Origin: Pedococcus_A sp963730585
GTDB lineage: Bacteria; Actinomycetota; Actinomycetes; Actinomycetales; Dermatophilaceae
Assembly: GCA_963730585.1 (NCBI GenBank)
Contig: CAVSSL010000005.1
Location: 62,001 to 126,000 of the forward strand
Length of the DNA stretch: 64,000 nt
Direction: 5' to 3'
In this document: piece by piece, positions 16,841 to 25,428 of the stretch
Layout: each line of letters begins with the position of its first letter
Position numbering within the stretch: position 1 is the first letter of the stretch
Notes under the pieces: generated by a model
Told to the model about the DNA's origin: nothing
The model's input: only the letters and a program-made list of their open reading frames with translations
Databases searched by the model: none
Program-made: the position numbers and the translations under genes

Positions 16841-19800
16841 TCAGCGGTTGTCGACCGCCCGCACGTCCACCGCCACGTTCGAGCCGGTGTACAGCTGGGT
16901 CAGCAGGTAGACCGACCCGGGCGGGATGACGGCCGACTCGTCGGCGGCCGCGGACGCGGCCGAGCCGGTCAGCTGGCACTCGCTGTCGAGGAAGTACAGG
17001 TCGAGGTCGTGCCCGAGGCTGTCGTCCGCGTCGCTCGTGCCCTTCACCGACACCGAGTGCAGCCCGTCGGAGAAGCCGAGCGGGAACTTGGTGACCCACG
17101 CGTCCGCGCCCTGGCTGGCGGGCGGGAAGGTGCACGCCGTGTTCATCTCCGTGCCCGTCACGCCGAAGACGTTGGCGAGGCCGGTGGGGTCGCCCGCGGC
17201 CGGGTTGGGTGCGGTGATGGTGCCGGAGTCGGTGTAGTCGGGGTCGGGGGTCACCGTGCCGTTGGCGACCTTGGCGCCGGAGCCGAACACCTGGATGTCG
17301 GCGACCTGCGCGTAGGTGGAGGTGTCACCCTGCACCGAGTCGACGAAGAACCGGACGTACGCGGCCTTGACCGGCTTCTCGAGCTCGAAGGTGCGGTAGT
17401 TCAGGTCCGCCGCCGTGGGACGCGGCGCCTCGTAGCCGAAGCCGCCCTTGCGCACCGTCGTCCAGGTGACCCCGTCGGTGGAGGTCTGGAACGTGAAGTC
17501 GCGCAGCGCCGAGAAGCGCGAGGCGTTGGTGGCCTTGAAGGCGCTGACCCGCAGCGACGACACCGTCGCCGGAGCGGCCAGCTTCACCGTCACCCGCTGG
17601 TCCGGACCGGCGTTGTAGGCCGTGTCGCCCGCCTTCGTCGACCACACCGACGCCGCGGTGTCGTCGAAGGCGAACTTCGCCGGTGAGCCGTCGTCCTGGC
17701 TCGAGGCCGACACGACCGTCGCGCCGGCCGCGGTGGAGGCGAGGTTGGGCGCCAGGGAGATGGTCTTGGCGGCGTTCCTGCCGGCGGCGACGGTGAGGCC
17801 CTCGATCGTCTGGGTGCCGAAGCCCGGGGCCTGGATGGTCAGCGGGTAGCTGCCCGCCACGGCCTTGACCGAGAAACCGCCCGTCGAGCCGGTGCGACCG
17901 AGCGGGCTCACCCGCGCCTCGAACCGGCCGAGGATGACCTTGGCGTTCGGGATCTTCTGGCCGGTGCTGGCGTTGACCAGGGTCAGGGCGACGGTGCCGT
18001 TGCGGGACGCGGCCGGGTGGTCGAACGCCGGTGTCGGGTCGGTGTCGTCACCGGTGTTCGAGACGGCCGAGGCGCCGGCGCCGCGCTTGGCGAAGACCGA
18101 CCAGATGAGGTCGGTGTTGTCACCGTGGTTGCGGTCGAGGTCGGCGCTGAGGATGCCGTCGCGGGCGTCGAGGAACGACGGGTCGGGTGCGGTGAGCGGC
18201 ATGCCGTCGGTCACCAGCCGGGCCGCCACCTCCGAGCCCTTGGCCAGGCCGTGGCGGGCGACGAGGGCCTTGTGCAGGTCCCACAGCGTCGCGGTCCAGA
18301 TCTCGCCGTCGGCGTGCACCTCCGGGCCGGTCAGGTCGTAGCCCATGTCGCCGAAGGTGTTGGGGTTCTTGTTGTAGTCGTAGTTGCGGATGCCGCGGTT
18401 CTCGTTGCCGGTCGCGTAGGCGCCGACCACCGCCCGCGTCGGCTCCAGCCCGGTGCGGGCCGCGTGGTTGAGGGCGTACCAGTCGCCCCAGCCCTCGCCC
18501 ATCGACCCGGCCTGGTGCGAGCCGAGGGCGCTGCCGCCGGCGACGTAGCGGTTCGACAGCCCGTGGCTGTACTCGTGCTGGATGACGGTCATGTCCATCG
18601 AGCCGTCGCGGTAGGGACCCTCGAACGCGTCGTCGATCGGCTCCCACAGGAACATGCCGCTCCACGGCGGTATGCCGTCGTCGAGGGTGAGCATGTAGGC
18701 GTTGTCGCGCCCGGTGTAGGTCGGCGAGCCACCGGAGGCGGCCCCGGCCTGCACCAGGCCCTTGATCGGGTCACCGCCCATGCCGCCCTTCCCGCCGTTG
18801 TCGACCTGGAAGTTGCCGGCGGTCTCGGTGAAGCCGAGCGCGTAGTAGTCGTCGTGGATCCGGTTGTGCTGGAAGAACAGGTTGGTCGCGGCCGGCTCGA
18901 GGTCCTCGGCGTAGGACGGCGGCACGGTCGCGCCCTCCTTCTGCTGCCAGGCGTCCTTGAAGACGTAGGAGAAGTTGCCGGTGGGGGACACCGGGCGGGG
19001 CGCACCGTCGACCGGGCCGATGAAGTTCGACCAGTTGGCGTGGGTGTCGGCGTTGTTGCCGAACGTCGTCACGCCGGTGCCGGCGAGGCCGGTCGGGTCG
19101 ACCCAGCCCTTGGGGGACTCCGCGGTCGGTCCGAACGACTGCTGGCGCGGCGCTCCGCCCTTCGCGGCTCCGGGGTAGTTGTCGTAGACGGTGCCCTGCG
19201 GGTCCGACTCGTTCTGCACCACCGACGCGCGGTAGAGCACCTTTCCGGTGGTCCCGTCCAGGATGACCTCCCAGGCCTCCTGCGGGCTCTTGATGAAGTA
19301 CACCCGGTATGCCGCGACCGCTCCGGTTCGCGTCCCGAAGGTCACCTTCTTCGCGTACGACGGTCCGCCGAACGGGCCCTTGGCGAAGGTGGTGTAGCCC
19401 GCCTGCGTGCCGTCGGCCTGGGGCACGTACGTGACCCCGGGGGCGAGGGTGCCGGCCGCCTTGAGCACCGCGCCGGCCTCGCCGACCACCCAGCCGCCGG
19501 TGAGGTCGTCCCCCGGCGTCGGGTCGCCGGCATACGACAGGACCCGGCCGTCACTGGTGACGGCGACGTTGAGGCGGCCGCCGCGGACCGCTGCCACGCC
19601 GCCGGCCGTCTGCACGAGGCTGACCACGTGGGTGCCGGTGCCGGGCAGGGTGTGGTCACGCGCCACCTGCAGCGCTTCGACCGCCTTGCTGCTCAGGCCG
19701 AAGGCCGCGGCGTTGTCGGCGACCCACTGCCGCGCGATGTCGACGGCCTTGCCCTCGCGGGCCCCGGTCAGCGGAGCCGGTCCTCGCAGCGACCGGAGCG

Positions 19801-20104
19801 TGCCGAACCGCTCGTCCCAGGTGGCCCGGGCCCCCTTGCCCGAGTCGGCCAGCAGGGTGCTCACGGCCTTCCTCGTGGCGGTGCTGGGGACGATGGCGTC
19901 CTTGACGGCCCGGGTGTCGAGCGTGGCCGTCAGGTCGGACACGGCGTCGCCGAGCCCGGCCAGCACCGGGTCGGTCAGGTCCGTGGCGGACGACGAGGCC
20001 GTCGCCGTGGCCACCGGGGCCGCCACCAGGGCGCCCGTGAGCAGGCCCACCCCAATCGGTGTCAGTCCAGTGCGTGCCGTCAGTCGAGTGCGCGATCTTC
20101 TCAC
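16841..20104 (-). CDS. Secreted M36 (fungalysin) metallopeptidase with C-terminal accessory domains
   Basis: A 1087-residue extracellular zinc protease. A basic N-terminus and a hydrophobic stretch (LTPIGVGLLTGALVAAPVATATA) form a signal peptide. A propeptide of FTP/PepSY type follows (GAVAAYRVYFIKSP, WEVILDGTTGKVLYR). The M36 domain has HEYSH at about residue 510 (coordinates 18563-18577) and the third ligand in GEGWGDWYAL. Downstream are a carboxypeptidase regulatory-like domain (VALTLVNASTGQKIPNAKV), a discoidin (F5/8 type C) domain with DFTFQTSTDGVTWTTVRKGG, and a beta-rich C-terminal region. The GTG at 20104 has GGAGG about 10 nt upstream. It sits on the opposite strand inside an otherwise conserved cluster. 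Confidence 0.92.
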   Translation of the reverse strand: MRRSRTRLTARTGLTPIGVGLLTGALVAAPVATATASSSATDLTDPVLAGLGDAVSDLTATLDTRAVKDAIVPSTATRKAVSTLLADSGKGARATWDERFGTLRSLRGPAPLTGAREGKAVDIARQWVADNAAAFGLSSKAVEALQVARDHTLPGTGTHVVSLVQTAGGVAAVRGGRLNVAVTSDGRVLSYAGDPTPGDDLTGGWVVGEAGAVLKAAGTLAPGVTYVPQADGTQAGYTTFAKGPFGGPSYAKKVTFGTRTGAVAAYRVYFIKSPQEAWEVILDGTTGKVLYRASVVQNESDPQGTVYDNYPGAAKGGAPRQQSFGPTAESPKGWVDPTGLAGTGVTTFGNNADTHANWSNFIGPVDGAPRPVSPTGNFSYVFKDAWQQKEGATVPPSYAEDLEPAATNLFFQHNRIHDDYYALGFTETAGNFQVDNGGKGGMGGDPIKGLVQAGAASGGSPTYTGRDNAYMLTLDDGIPPWSGMFLWEPIDDAFEGPYRDGSMDMTVIQHEYSHGLSNRYVAGGSALGSHQAGSMGEGWGDWYALNHAARTGLEPTRAVVGAYATGNENRGIRNYDYNKNPNTFGDMGYDLTGPEVHADGEIWTATLWDLHKALVARHGLAKGSEVAARLVTDGMPLTAPDPSFLDARDGILSADLDRNHGDNTDLIWSVFAKRGAGASAVSNTGDDTDPTPAFDHPAASRNGTVALTLVNASTGQKIPNAKVILGRFEARVSPLGRTGSTGGFSVKAVAGSYPLTIQAPGFGTQTIEGLTVAAGRNAAKTISLAPNLASTAAGATVVSASSQDDGSPAKFAFDDTAASVWSTKAGDTAYNAGPDQRVTVKLAAPATVSSLRVSAFKATNASRFSALRDFTFQTSTDGVTWTTVRKGGFGYEAPRPTAADLNYRTFELEKPVKAAYVRFFVDSVQGDTSTYAQVADIQVFGSGAKVANGTVTPDPDYTDSGTITAPNPAAGDPTGLANVFGVTGTEMNTACTFPPASQGADAWVTKFPLGFSDGLHSVSVKGTSDADDSLGHDLDLYFLDSECQLTGSAASAAADESAVIPPGSVYLLTQLYTGSNVAVDVRAVDNR

Positions 20105-20212
20105 CGCTGCTGCTCCTCCGTGGTGCGGGCACCATGTGGCCCGGTGCCCGGAAAACGAGGCGCAGCGCCCGGGGTTATGCGCCTTCCCCGCAGAGGCGTC
20201 GACCGCCCCGGT

Positions 20213-20242
20213 TTGGGCTGTGCGGCGAGGGGCCGGTAGAGT
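20213..20242 (+). promoter_or_regulatory. Candidate housekeeping promoter of the bS22 gene
   Basis: TTGGGC (20213-20218) and TAGAGT (20237-20242) are separated by 18 bp, a plausible -35/-10 pair. The expected start lies near 20249, leaving a leader of about 70 nt before the ATG at 20320. Confidence 0.45.
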
Positions 20243-20319
20243 GACCCGCACTGTTCGGCGTGGTGCGTAGCTCGTTGCCCCGTCCGGCAACACGACACCA
20301 CAGACACGCGAGGACAACT

Positions 20320-20418
20320 ATGGGCTCTGTCATCAAGAAGCGCCGCAAGCGCATGGCGAAGAAGAAGCACCGCAAGCTCCTTCGCAAGACGCGCCACCAG
20401 CGTCGCAACAAGAAGTAA
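20320..20418 (+). CDS. 30S ribosomal protein bS22 / AURKAIP1-COX24 domain protein
   Basis: A 32-residue, extremely basic protein starting MGSVIKKRRKRMAKKKHRK and ending in RRNKK. This is the tiny actinobacterial ribosomal protein bS22 (Rv0500B in M. tuberculosis, from memory), which shares its motif with mitochondrial COX24. It is too short for most gene finders. AGGA lies about 6 nt before the ATG, and a strong hairpin terminator follows the stop, so it forms a single-gene unit. Its position between the HTH gene and the epimerase is the conserved actinobacterial arrangement, apart from the inserted protease. Confidence 0.95.
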   Translation: MGSVIKKRRKRMAKKKHRKLLRKTRHQRRNKK

Positions 20419-20435
20419 GGACCCTCCGCGGTCCA

Positions 20436-20470
20436 CGACAGGCCTCCGCCCTCGGCGGGGGCCTTTGTCG
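20436..20470 (+). terminator. Terminator of the bS22 gene
   Basis: GGCCTCCGCC (20441-20450) pairs with GGCGGGGGCC (20454-20463) over a 3-nt loop with one G-T pair. It is extended by outer arms CGACA and TGTCG. A short T run lies within the 3' flank. Confidence 0.85.
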
Positions 20471-20586
20471 TGCGTCGGGTCTTCTGGTGTGAGCCTGCCT
20501 ACCTCTGGTGCCGCGACCGGGCAGGCGTCGCTAGGCTGGCACGGACCTGAGCGGACTTCCGACCAACATGGCGAGAGGGGTGAGCG

Positions 20587-21648
20587 GTGGCTGATGTCGT
20601 CCTGGTGACCGGCGTCTCCCGCTACCTCGGTGGCCACTTCGCCCGACGCCTCACCGCCGACCCCTCGGTCTCTCGCGTCATCGGCGTCGACGTCATCCCG
20701 CCCCCGCACGACATCGGGCGCGCGGAGTTCGTGCGGGCCGACATCCGCAACCCCATGATCGGCAAGATCATCGCGCAGGCCGAGGTCGACACGGTCGTGC
20801 ACATGAACGTGATCGCGACGCCGACCCACGCCGGTGGACGGAGCTCCCAGAAGGAGATCAACGTCATCGGCACCATGCAGCTGCTCGCCGCGTGCCAGAA
20901 GGCCCCGAGCGTGCGCCGGCTCGTGGTCAAGTCGTCGGCCGCCGTCTACGGGTCCAGCCCGCGCGACCCGGCGATGTTCACCGAGGACATGGGCCCGAAG
21001 TCGCTGCCCCGCGCGGGGTTCGGCAAGGACTCCGTCGAGGTCGAGGGCTACGTGCGCGGGTTCTCCCGTCGCCGGCCCGACACCGAGATCACGATGCTGC
21101 GGTTCGCCAACATCATCGGCCCCGGCATCCGCACGTCGCTCACCGACTACTTCACCCTGCCGGTGATCCCCGTCCCCTTCGGCTTCGACGCCCGGCTGCA
21201 GTTCGTGCACGAGGACGATGCGATCAGCGCCCTGCTGCGCGCGACCACCGGGCCGAGCGTCGGCATCACGAACATCGCCGGCGACGGCGTCATCACGGTG
21301 GCCCAGGCGGCGGGCATGGCGCGGCGTCCGCTGCTGCCGGTGCCGCGGCTCACCGCCGGCATGCTCGGCAACGCGCTGAAGCGTTCCGGCCTCGCCGACT
21401 TCTCCGCCGACCAGCTGCAGTTCCTCGCGTTCGGGCGGGGCCTCGACACGACGAGGATGCGTGAGGTGCTCGGCTTCGAGCCGCGGTTCACGACGCGGCA
21501 GGCGTTCGAGGACTTCGCCCGCGGCATCGGCTCGCTGCTGCCCGGCGTCAGCGCCGTGGGCTCCCTCGTGGGGTCGACCGTCACAGGCGTGGCGGGCACG
21601 GCCGTCCACGCGATCGGGCACGTGCGTGCCCCGGGGAGGACTGACTGA
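20587..21648 (+). CDS. NAD-dependent epimerase/dehydratase family protein (GalE2-like)
   Basis: A 353-residue extended short-chain dehydrogenase. The Rossmann motif VTGVSRYLGGHFARRL (7-22) shows the T-G-X-X-X-X-X-G spacing, and RADIRNP and SSAAVYGSSPRDP follow. The expected YxxxK catalytic pair is not obvious: the region after MGPKSLP reads GFGKDSVEVEGYVRGFSRR. That is also typical of this Rv0501-like branch, as I recall, so sugar epimerisation is unproven. The GTG is preceded by AGAGGGG about 7 nt upstream. The TGA overlaps the PlsC start by one base, so the two act as a unit, perhaps in envelope lipid synthesis. Confidence 0.8.
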   Translation: MADVVLVTGVSRYLGGHFARRLTADPSVSRVIGVDVIPPPHDIGRAEFVRADIRNPMIGKIIAQAEVDTVVHMNVIATPTHAGGRSSQKEINVIGTMQLLAACQKAPSVRRLVVKSSAAVYGSSPRDPAMFTEDMGPKSLPRAGFGKDSVEVEGYVRGFSRRRPDTEITMLRFANIIGPGIRTSLTDYFTLPVIPVPFGFDARLQFVHEDDAISALLRATTGPSVGITNIAGDGVITVAQAAGMARRPLLPVPRLTAGMLGNALKRSGLADFSADQLQFLAFGRGLDTTRMREVLGFEPRFTTRQAFEDFARGIGSLLPGVSAVGSLVGSTVTGVAGTAVHAIGHVRAPGRTD

Positions 21649-23201
21649 TGGCGTCGACCGGCGGTGCCGGGGCCAAGCGCCCCGCCAAGAAGTCGGCCGC
21701 GAAGTCGACGGCGAAGTCGGCCACGAAGTCGACGGCGACGAAGGCGGCCACGAAGTCGACGCCGAAGTCGACGGCGAAGTCGACTGCGAAGGCCACCGTG
21801 AAGGCCACCAGCCGCAAGGCCGGCGGCGGAGCTCTCGCGGCCGGTGCCGCGCGCGCCAGCGGCGAGCGGGCCAAGCGGCGCAGCACCCCCTTGATCGCGG
21901 GAGCCCCGGAGCGCCCGCCGCTCGGTCTGGTGCCCCCCGCGGACGACGCCGAGCCGGCGGTGGCCGCCGAGACCACGGCCACGGAGACCGCGGCGCGGGA
22001 CGCCGCGGCCGTCGAGACGACGGCTGCCAAGGCCCCGTCCGCCGCCGCGGGCCACCGCAAGCCGCACCGGCCGCACCCGGTGGCCAAGGCCGTCCCCACC
22101 AAGAAGTCCGTCGCCCGCTCGGGGACCCGCACGGCCAAGCCGAAGCGAGGCACCACGACCAGCCGCTCCACGGAGCCGCGTCCGGTCGCTGCGGAGGCGC
22201 CGGCTCGCGGAAAGCTCGTCGCGGTGCCCGACGAGACCGTCAGGGTCGAGGTGCCGGCACCGCGCTCCAGCCACGTCGCCGTTGCCCCGGGCATCGAGGA
22301 GCTGCTGAAGGCCGGCATCGCGGCGATGCGGGTGGCGGCCGAGGCCACGGGCCTCTCGCCGGAGGAGGTCGAGCACCGGGTGGCTGCGACGCTGTCGTTC
22401 CTGCGTCGCCGGCTGACGGGCGACTACCCGGTCGACGAGTTCGGCTTCGACGAGGACTTCACCGAGCACGCCTACCTCCCGCTGCTGCGACCGCTGTACC
22501 GGAAGTGGTTCCGCGTCGAGGTGCGGGGGATCGAGAACATCCCCGCCGAAGGCGGCGCGCTGGTCGTGGCCAACCACTCGGGCACCATCGCGATGGACTC
22601 GCTCATGACCCAGGTGGCCGTGCACGACGAGCACCCGGCCCACCGACACCTGCGCATGCTGGGTGCCGACCTCGTGTTCCAGACCCCGGTCGTCGGCCAG
22701 GTGGCACGCCGGTCCGGCTCCACACTGGCGGCCAACCCCGACGCCGAGCGCCTGCTGTCACAGGGCGAGCTCGCGGGCGTCTGGCCCGAGGGGTTCAAGG
22801 GGGTGGGCAAGCCGTTCAGCGAGCGCTACAAGCTCCAGCGGTTCGGCCGCGGCGGCTTCGTCTCAGCAGCCCTGCGCACGGGCGCGCCGATCATCCCGTG
22901 CTCGATCGTCGGGGCCGAGGAGATCTACCCGATCATCGGCAACATGAAGACGGTGGCACGTCTGCTGGGCGCACCGTACGCGCCGATCACCCCGACCTGG
23001 CCGCTGCTCGGACCGCTGGGACTGGTGCCGCTGCCGAGCAAGTGGATCATCGAGTTCGGGTCGCCGGTCGAGACCGCCGACCTCGGGCCCGCCGCGGCCG
23101 ACGACCCCATGCTCGTCTTCGACCTCACCGACCAGGTGCGCGAGACGATCCAGCAGACCCTCTACTCGCTGCTGATGCAGCGACGCTCGGTCTTCTTCTA
23201 G
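21648..23201 (+). CDS. PlsC-type acyltransferase with Lys/Ala-rich N-terminal tail
   Basis: A 517-residue two-part protein. Residues 1-60 are a histone-H1-like run of Lys, Ala, Ser and Thr with repeated AKST/TKST units; a disordered Ala/Glu/Thr-rich linker continues to about 215. The PlsC domain follows: VVANHSGTIAMDSL at about 306-319 supplies the catalytic His-Asp, then GVWPEGFKGVGKPF and GAPIIPCSIVGAEE. The domain resembles Rv0502 and should acylate a lysophospholipid or glycolipid at the inner membrane face. The tail may bind anionic lipid or DNA, which is inference. It overlaps the epimerase stop by one base. Confidence 0.85.
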   Translation: MASTGGAGAKRPAKKSAAKSTAKSATKSTATKAATKSTPKSTAKSTAKATVKATSRKAGGGALAAGAARASGERAKRRSTPLIAGAPERPPLGLVPPADDAEPAVAAETTATETAARDAAAVETTAAKAPSAAAGHRKPHRPHPVAKAVPTKKSVARSGTRTAKPKRGTTTSRSTEPRPVAAEAPARGKLVAVPDETVRVEVPAPRSSHVAVAPGIEELLKAGIAAMRVAAEATGLSPEEVEHRVAATLSFLRRRLTGDYPVDEFGFDEDFTEHAYLPLLRPLYRKWFRVEVRGIENIPAEGGALVVANHSGTIAMDSLMTQVAVHDEHPAHRHLRMLGADLVFQTPVVGQVARRSGSTLAANPDAERLLSQGELAGVWPEGFKGVGKPFSERYKLQRFGRGGFVSAALRTGAPIIPCSIVGAEEIYPIIGNMKTVARLLGAPYAPITPTWPLLGPLGLVPLPSKWIIEFGSPVETADLGPAAADDPMLVFDLTDQVRETIQQTLYSLLMQRRSVFF

Positions 23202-23211
23202 CCGTACCCCG

Positions 23212-24396
23212 TCAGGGAAGCGGGAGCGGCACGGTCGCCGTGACGCCCGGCAGGGTGACGCCACCCAGCGTGGTGTCCGGCACGGTGGCCTCCACACTGT
23301 CGCTGCTGACGCCCACCGAGGGCAGCGTGGCGCTGACGCCGGGGAGCCCGGTGGCGCTGGCGCTGATGGTCGGGCCGTTGAGGTTGCCCCCGTCGGTCGA
23401 CAAGGTGGCGCCGCCGTTGTCACCGCCGAGGGTCACCCCGCCGGAGCCGGCGGTGATGCCCGGGGCGCCGCCGCTGCCGTCGGGGTCGGCCGTGACCGCG
23501 GTGCCGGGCACGGTCACGCCACCACCGGCGGCGGGGGACGTGGTGGTGGCACGAGCGGTCGTGGAGCTGAGGGACGGCAGGTCGGTGGGGTTGACCCCGA
23601 CCTGGCGCAGGGTCACGCACGTGGGGGCGCAGGCGACGAGCCGGCGCAGGGCCGCTGCGTCGGCGTCGCCGAGCAGCGACTCCAGCTCGCCGAGCACCGG
23701 CAGGGCCTCGGCGGGCACCTCGGGCCGGAGGGCCTCGACCTGCGGCCGGGCCCGGGCGGCGAAGTCGCGGACGGCGATGAGCGCCTGCGGGTTGCCGGTG
23801 TCGTCGAAGGCGCGTCCGAGGTCGCGCTGACCCGCCCGCACGTCGAGCACCGCCTTCTGGAGGGCCTCGACGTACCCCTCGGCATCCCGCTCGTCTCGGT
23901 CGGCGAGCTCGCGGGTCTCGGAGATGTGCTCCTCGGCCTGGGAGAGGTGGGTGAGCCCGCGGTCGAGGTCGGAGCCGGCCAGCTGCACGGCCACCGAGTC
24001 GAGCCAGCCCTTGACGGGGTAGAGGGCCGATCCCGGGATGGCGCCCCGCGAGGCAACCCCCACGACGGTGCCCACCACGAGGACCGACGCCGCGGCACCG
24101 GCGAGGGCACGCGGCATACCTCGGCCGACCACCAGGACGACGGGGCTGCTGCGGCGGCCCGCGCGCTCGGCCGGGGCGCCGGCGGCCGGACGGTCGACGA
24201 CCGGCATGCTGGCGGCCTCGGCCATCAGGCGCTCGCGCAGCTCGGCCACGAACTCGGGGCGGGGCGCGCCGGCTCCGGCCGACACGGAGGCCAGGGCCGA
24301 GGCGGTGCGGGCGAGACGGGTCGTCTCGGTGTCGGCGACCTGCTCGCCCTCCAGGGCGCGCTGCAGCCGGTCCGCCGCACGGCGGGTCACGAGCAT
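23212..24396 (-). CDS. RsbN-like single-pass anti-sigma factor (DUF5667-type)
   Basis: A 394-residue protein. The cytoplasmic N-terminus (1-95) contains RLQRALEGEQ and RPEFVAELRERLMAEA, typical of the anti-sigma domain. One membrane helix lies at about 97-115 (ALAGAAASVLVVGTVVGVA). The extracellular part has the DUF5667 helical region (GLTHLSQAEEHISETRELADRDERDAEGYVEALQ) and a low-complexity Gly/Thr/Val/Pro tail ending in TLPGVTATVPLPLP. GGAGG is 7 nt before the ATG at 24396. The BldN-like sigma gene lies directly upstream on the same strand, the bldN-rsbN arrangement of Streptomyces, so it should hold that sigma factor at the membrane. Confidence 0.82.
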   Translation of the reverse strand: MLVTRRAADRLQRALEGEQVADTETTRLARTASALASVSAGAGAPRPEFVAELRERLMAEAASMPVVDRPAAGAPAERAGRRSSPVVLVVGRGMPRALAGAAASVLVVGTVVGVASRGAIPGSALYPVKGWLDSVAVQLAGSDLDRGLTHLSQAEEHISETRELADRDERDAEGYVEALQKAVLDVRAGQRDLGRAFDDTGNPQALIAVRDFAARARPQVEALRPEVPAEALPVLGELESLLGDADAAALRRLVACAPTCVTLRQVGVNPTDLPSLSSTTARATTTSPAAGGGVTVPGTAVTADPDGSGGAPGITAGSGGVTLGGDNGGATLSTDGGNLNGPTISASATGLPGVSATLPSVGVSSDSVEATVPDTTLGGVTLPGVTATVPLPLP

Positions 24397-24492
24397 GCCG
24401 AAACCTCCTCCCCCAGCTCTGTGGACGTGTGCCGCCATGAGAACGACGCTCCGGCGTGGAGGTTACGCTCCGCGTCGTAGCGGAATCTGGGG

Positions 24493-25338
24493 TCAGAGAT
24501 CCACATCGGCGAGCTCCCGGTGGAGGGCGCGCACGGCCCGGAGCTGGAGCTGCTTGACGGCGCCCTCGGTCTTGCCGAGGACCTTGGCCGTCTCGGCGAG
24601 CGACAGGCCCTGGAGGAACCGCAGGACGACGCACTCGGCCTGCTCGGGCTTGAGGTTCTTGACCGCCTCGAGGAGCCGGGTGTCGCGCAGGCGCTGGAGC
24701 ACCTCCGACTCCGGGGCGTCCACGTGCTCGTCGGCGTCCAGCATGTCGGCAGTGGTGACCTCGAGCCGGAACCGGGCCGACTTGGCGTTGTCGGTGATCA
24801 GGTTGCGGGCGATCGTGATGAACCAGGCCGCGATGTCGCGTCCCTGCCAGGAGAAGGAGTCCATGCGGCGCAGCGCGCGCAGGAAGGTCTCCGAGGTCAG
24901 GTCCTCCGCGACGTGGGCGCTGCCGACGCGCACGTAGATGTACCGGTAGACCACGTCGACGTAGCGCTCGTAGAGGAGGCCGAACGCCTCGGCGTCACCC
25001 CGCTGGGCCAGCTCCACCAGCGCGGAGACCCGCTCGAAGTCCTGCGGGGCCGAGCCCGGCGCGAACCCGGCCCGGGTGGCGCGGTCGCCGCCACCGCCGC
25101 CCTGCCCGACCTCCGCGCCCTCGGCCACGCTGAGCAGCAGCCGCAGCGAGCCCAGCATCTGTGTGGTGGCCTCGTGCAGGCCGCGGTCGCCGGGGGAGGA
25201 GCAGCGCGGGGGCGCGTAACCGGCGGGGCTGGGGCTCGTTGTGCCGGACGGCAGGGTGAAGGCTGGCAGGGGCGCCAGTGTCCCGAGGGCAGCGCGGCAG
25301 ACCGCGAGAGCGCTCGCGGCATGACGGCTGTCTGGCAT
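24493..25338 (-). CDS. BldN-like ECF sigma factor with N-terminal extension
   Basis: A 281-residue ECF sigma factor. Residues about 1-100 form a poorly conserved extension, longer than in common ECF factors and comparable to the pro-sequence of Streptomyces BldN. Region 2 is AFGLLYERYVDVVYRYIYVRV with EDLTSETFLRALRRMDSFSWQGRD, nearly word-for-word BldN style. Region 4 includes CVVLRFLQGLSLAETAKVLGKTEGAVKQLQLRAVRAL. It directs polymerase to an unknown regulon, probably under control of the downstream RsbN-like protein. ATG at 25338; an internal Met at residue 61 could give a shorter form. Confidence 0.88.
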   Translation of the reverse strand: MPDSRHAASALAVCRAALGTLAPLPAFTLPSGTTSPSPAGYAPPRCSSPGDRGLHEATTQMLGSLRLLLSVAEGAEVGQGGGGGDRATRAGFAPGSAPQDFERVSALVELAQRGDAEAFGLLYERYVDVVYRYIYVRVGSAHVAEDLTSETFLRALRRMDSFSWQGRDIAAWFITIARNLITDNAKSARFRLEVTTADMLDADEHVDAPESEVLQRLRDTRLLEAVKNLKPEQAECVVLRFLQGLSLAETAKVLGKTEGAVKQLQLRAVRALHRELADVDL

Positions 25339-25428
25339 GCGGATGTGGACCCACCTCCCGCCGGCCAGTTTCCACGAAATCTCCGGAAATGTCAGGAGAC
25401 CCCGGTCACATCAGGGGATCAGGCACCC

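Noticed and set aside
20587..21648. Naming the epimerase as UDP-glucose 4-epimerase
   Set aside because: The catalytic YxxxK pair is not evident, so only the family is assigned.
21690..21800. Tandem repeat suggesting a CRISPR or minisatellite
   Set aside because: The repeats are Lys/Ala/Ser/Thr codons inside the acyltransferase tail, with no spacers.
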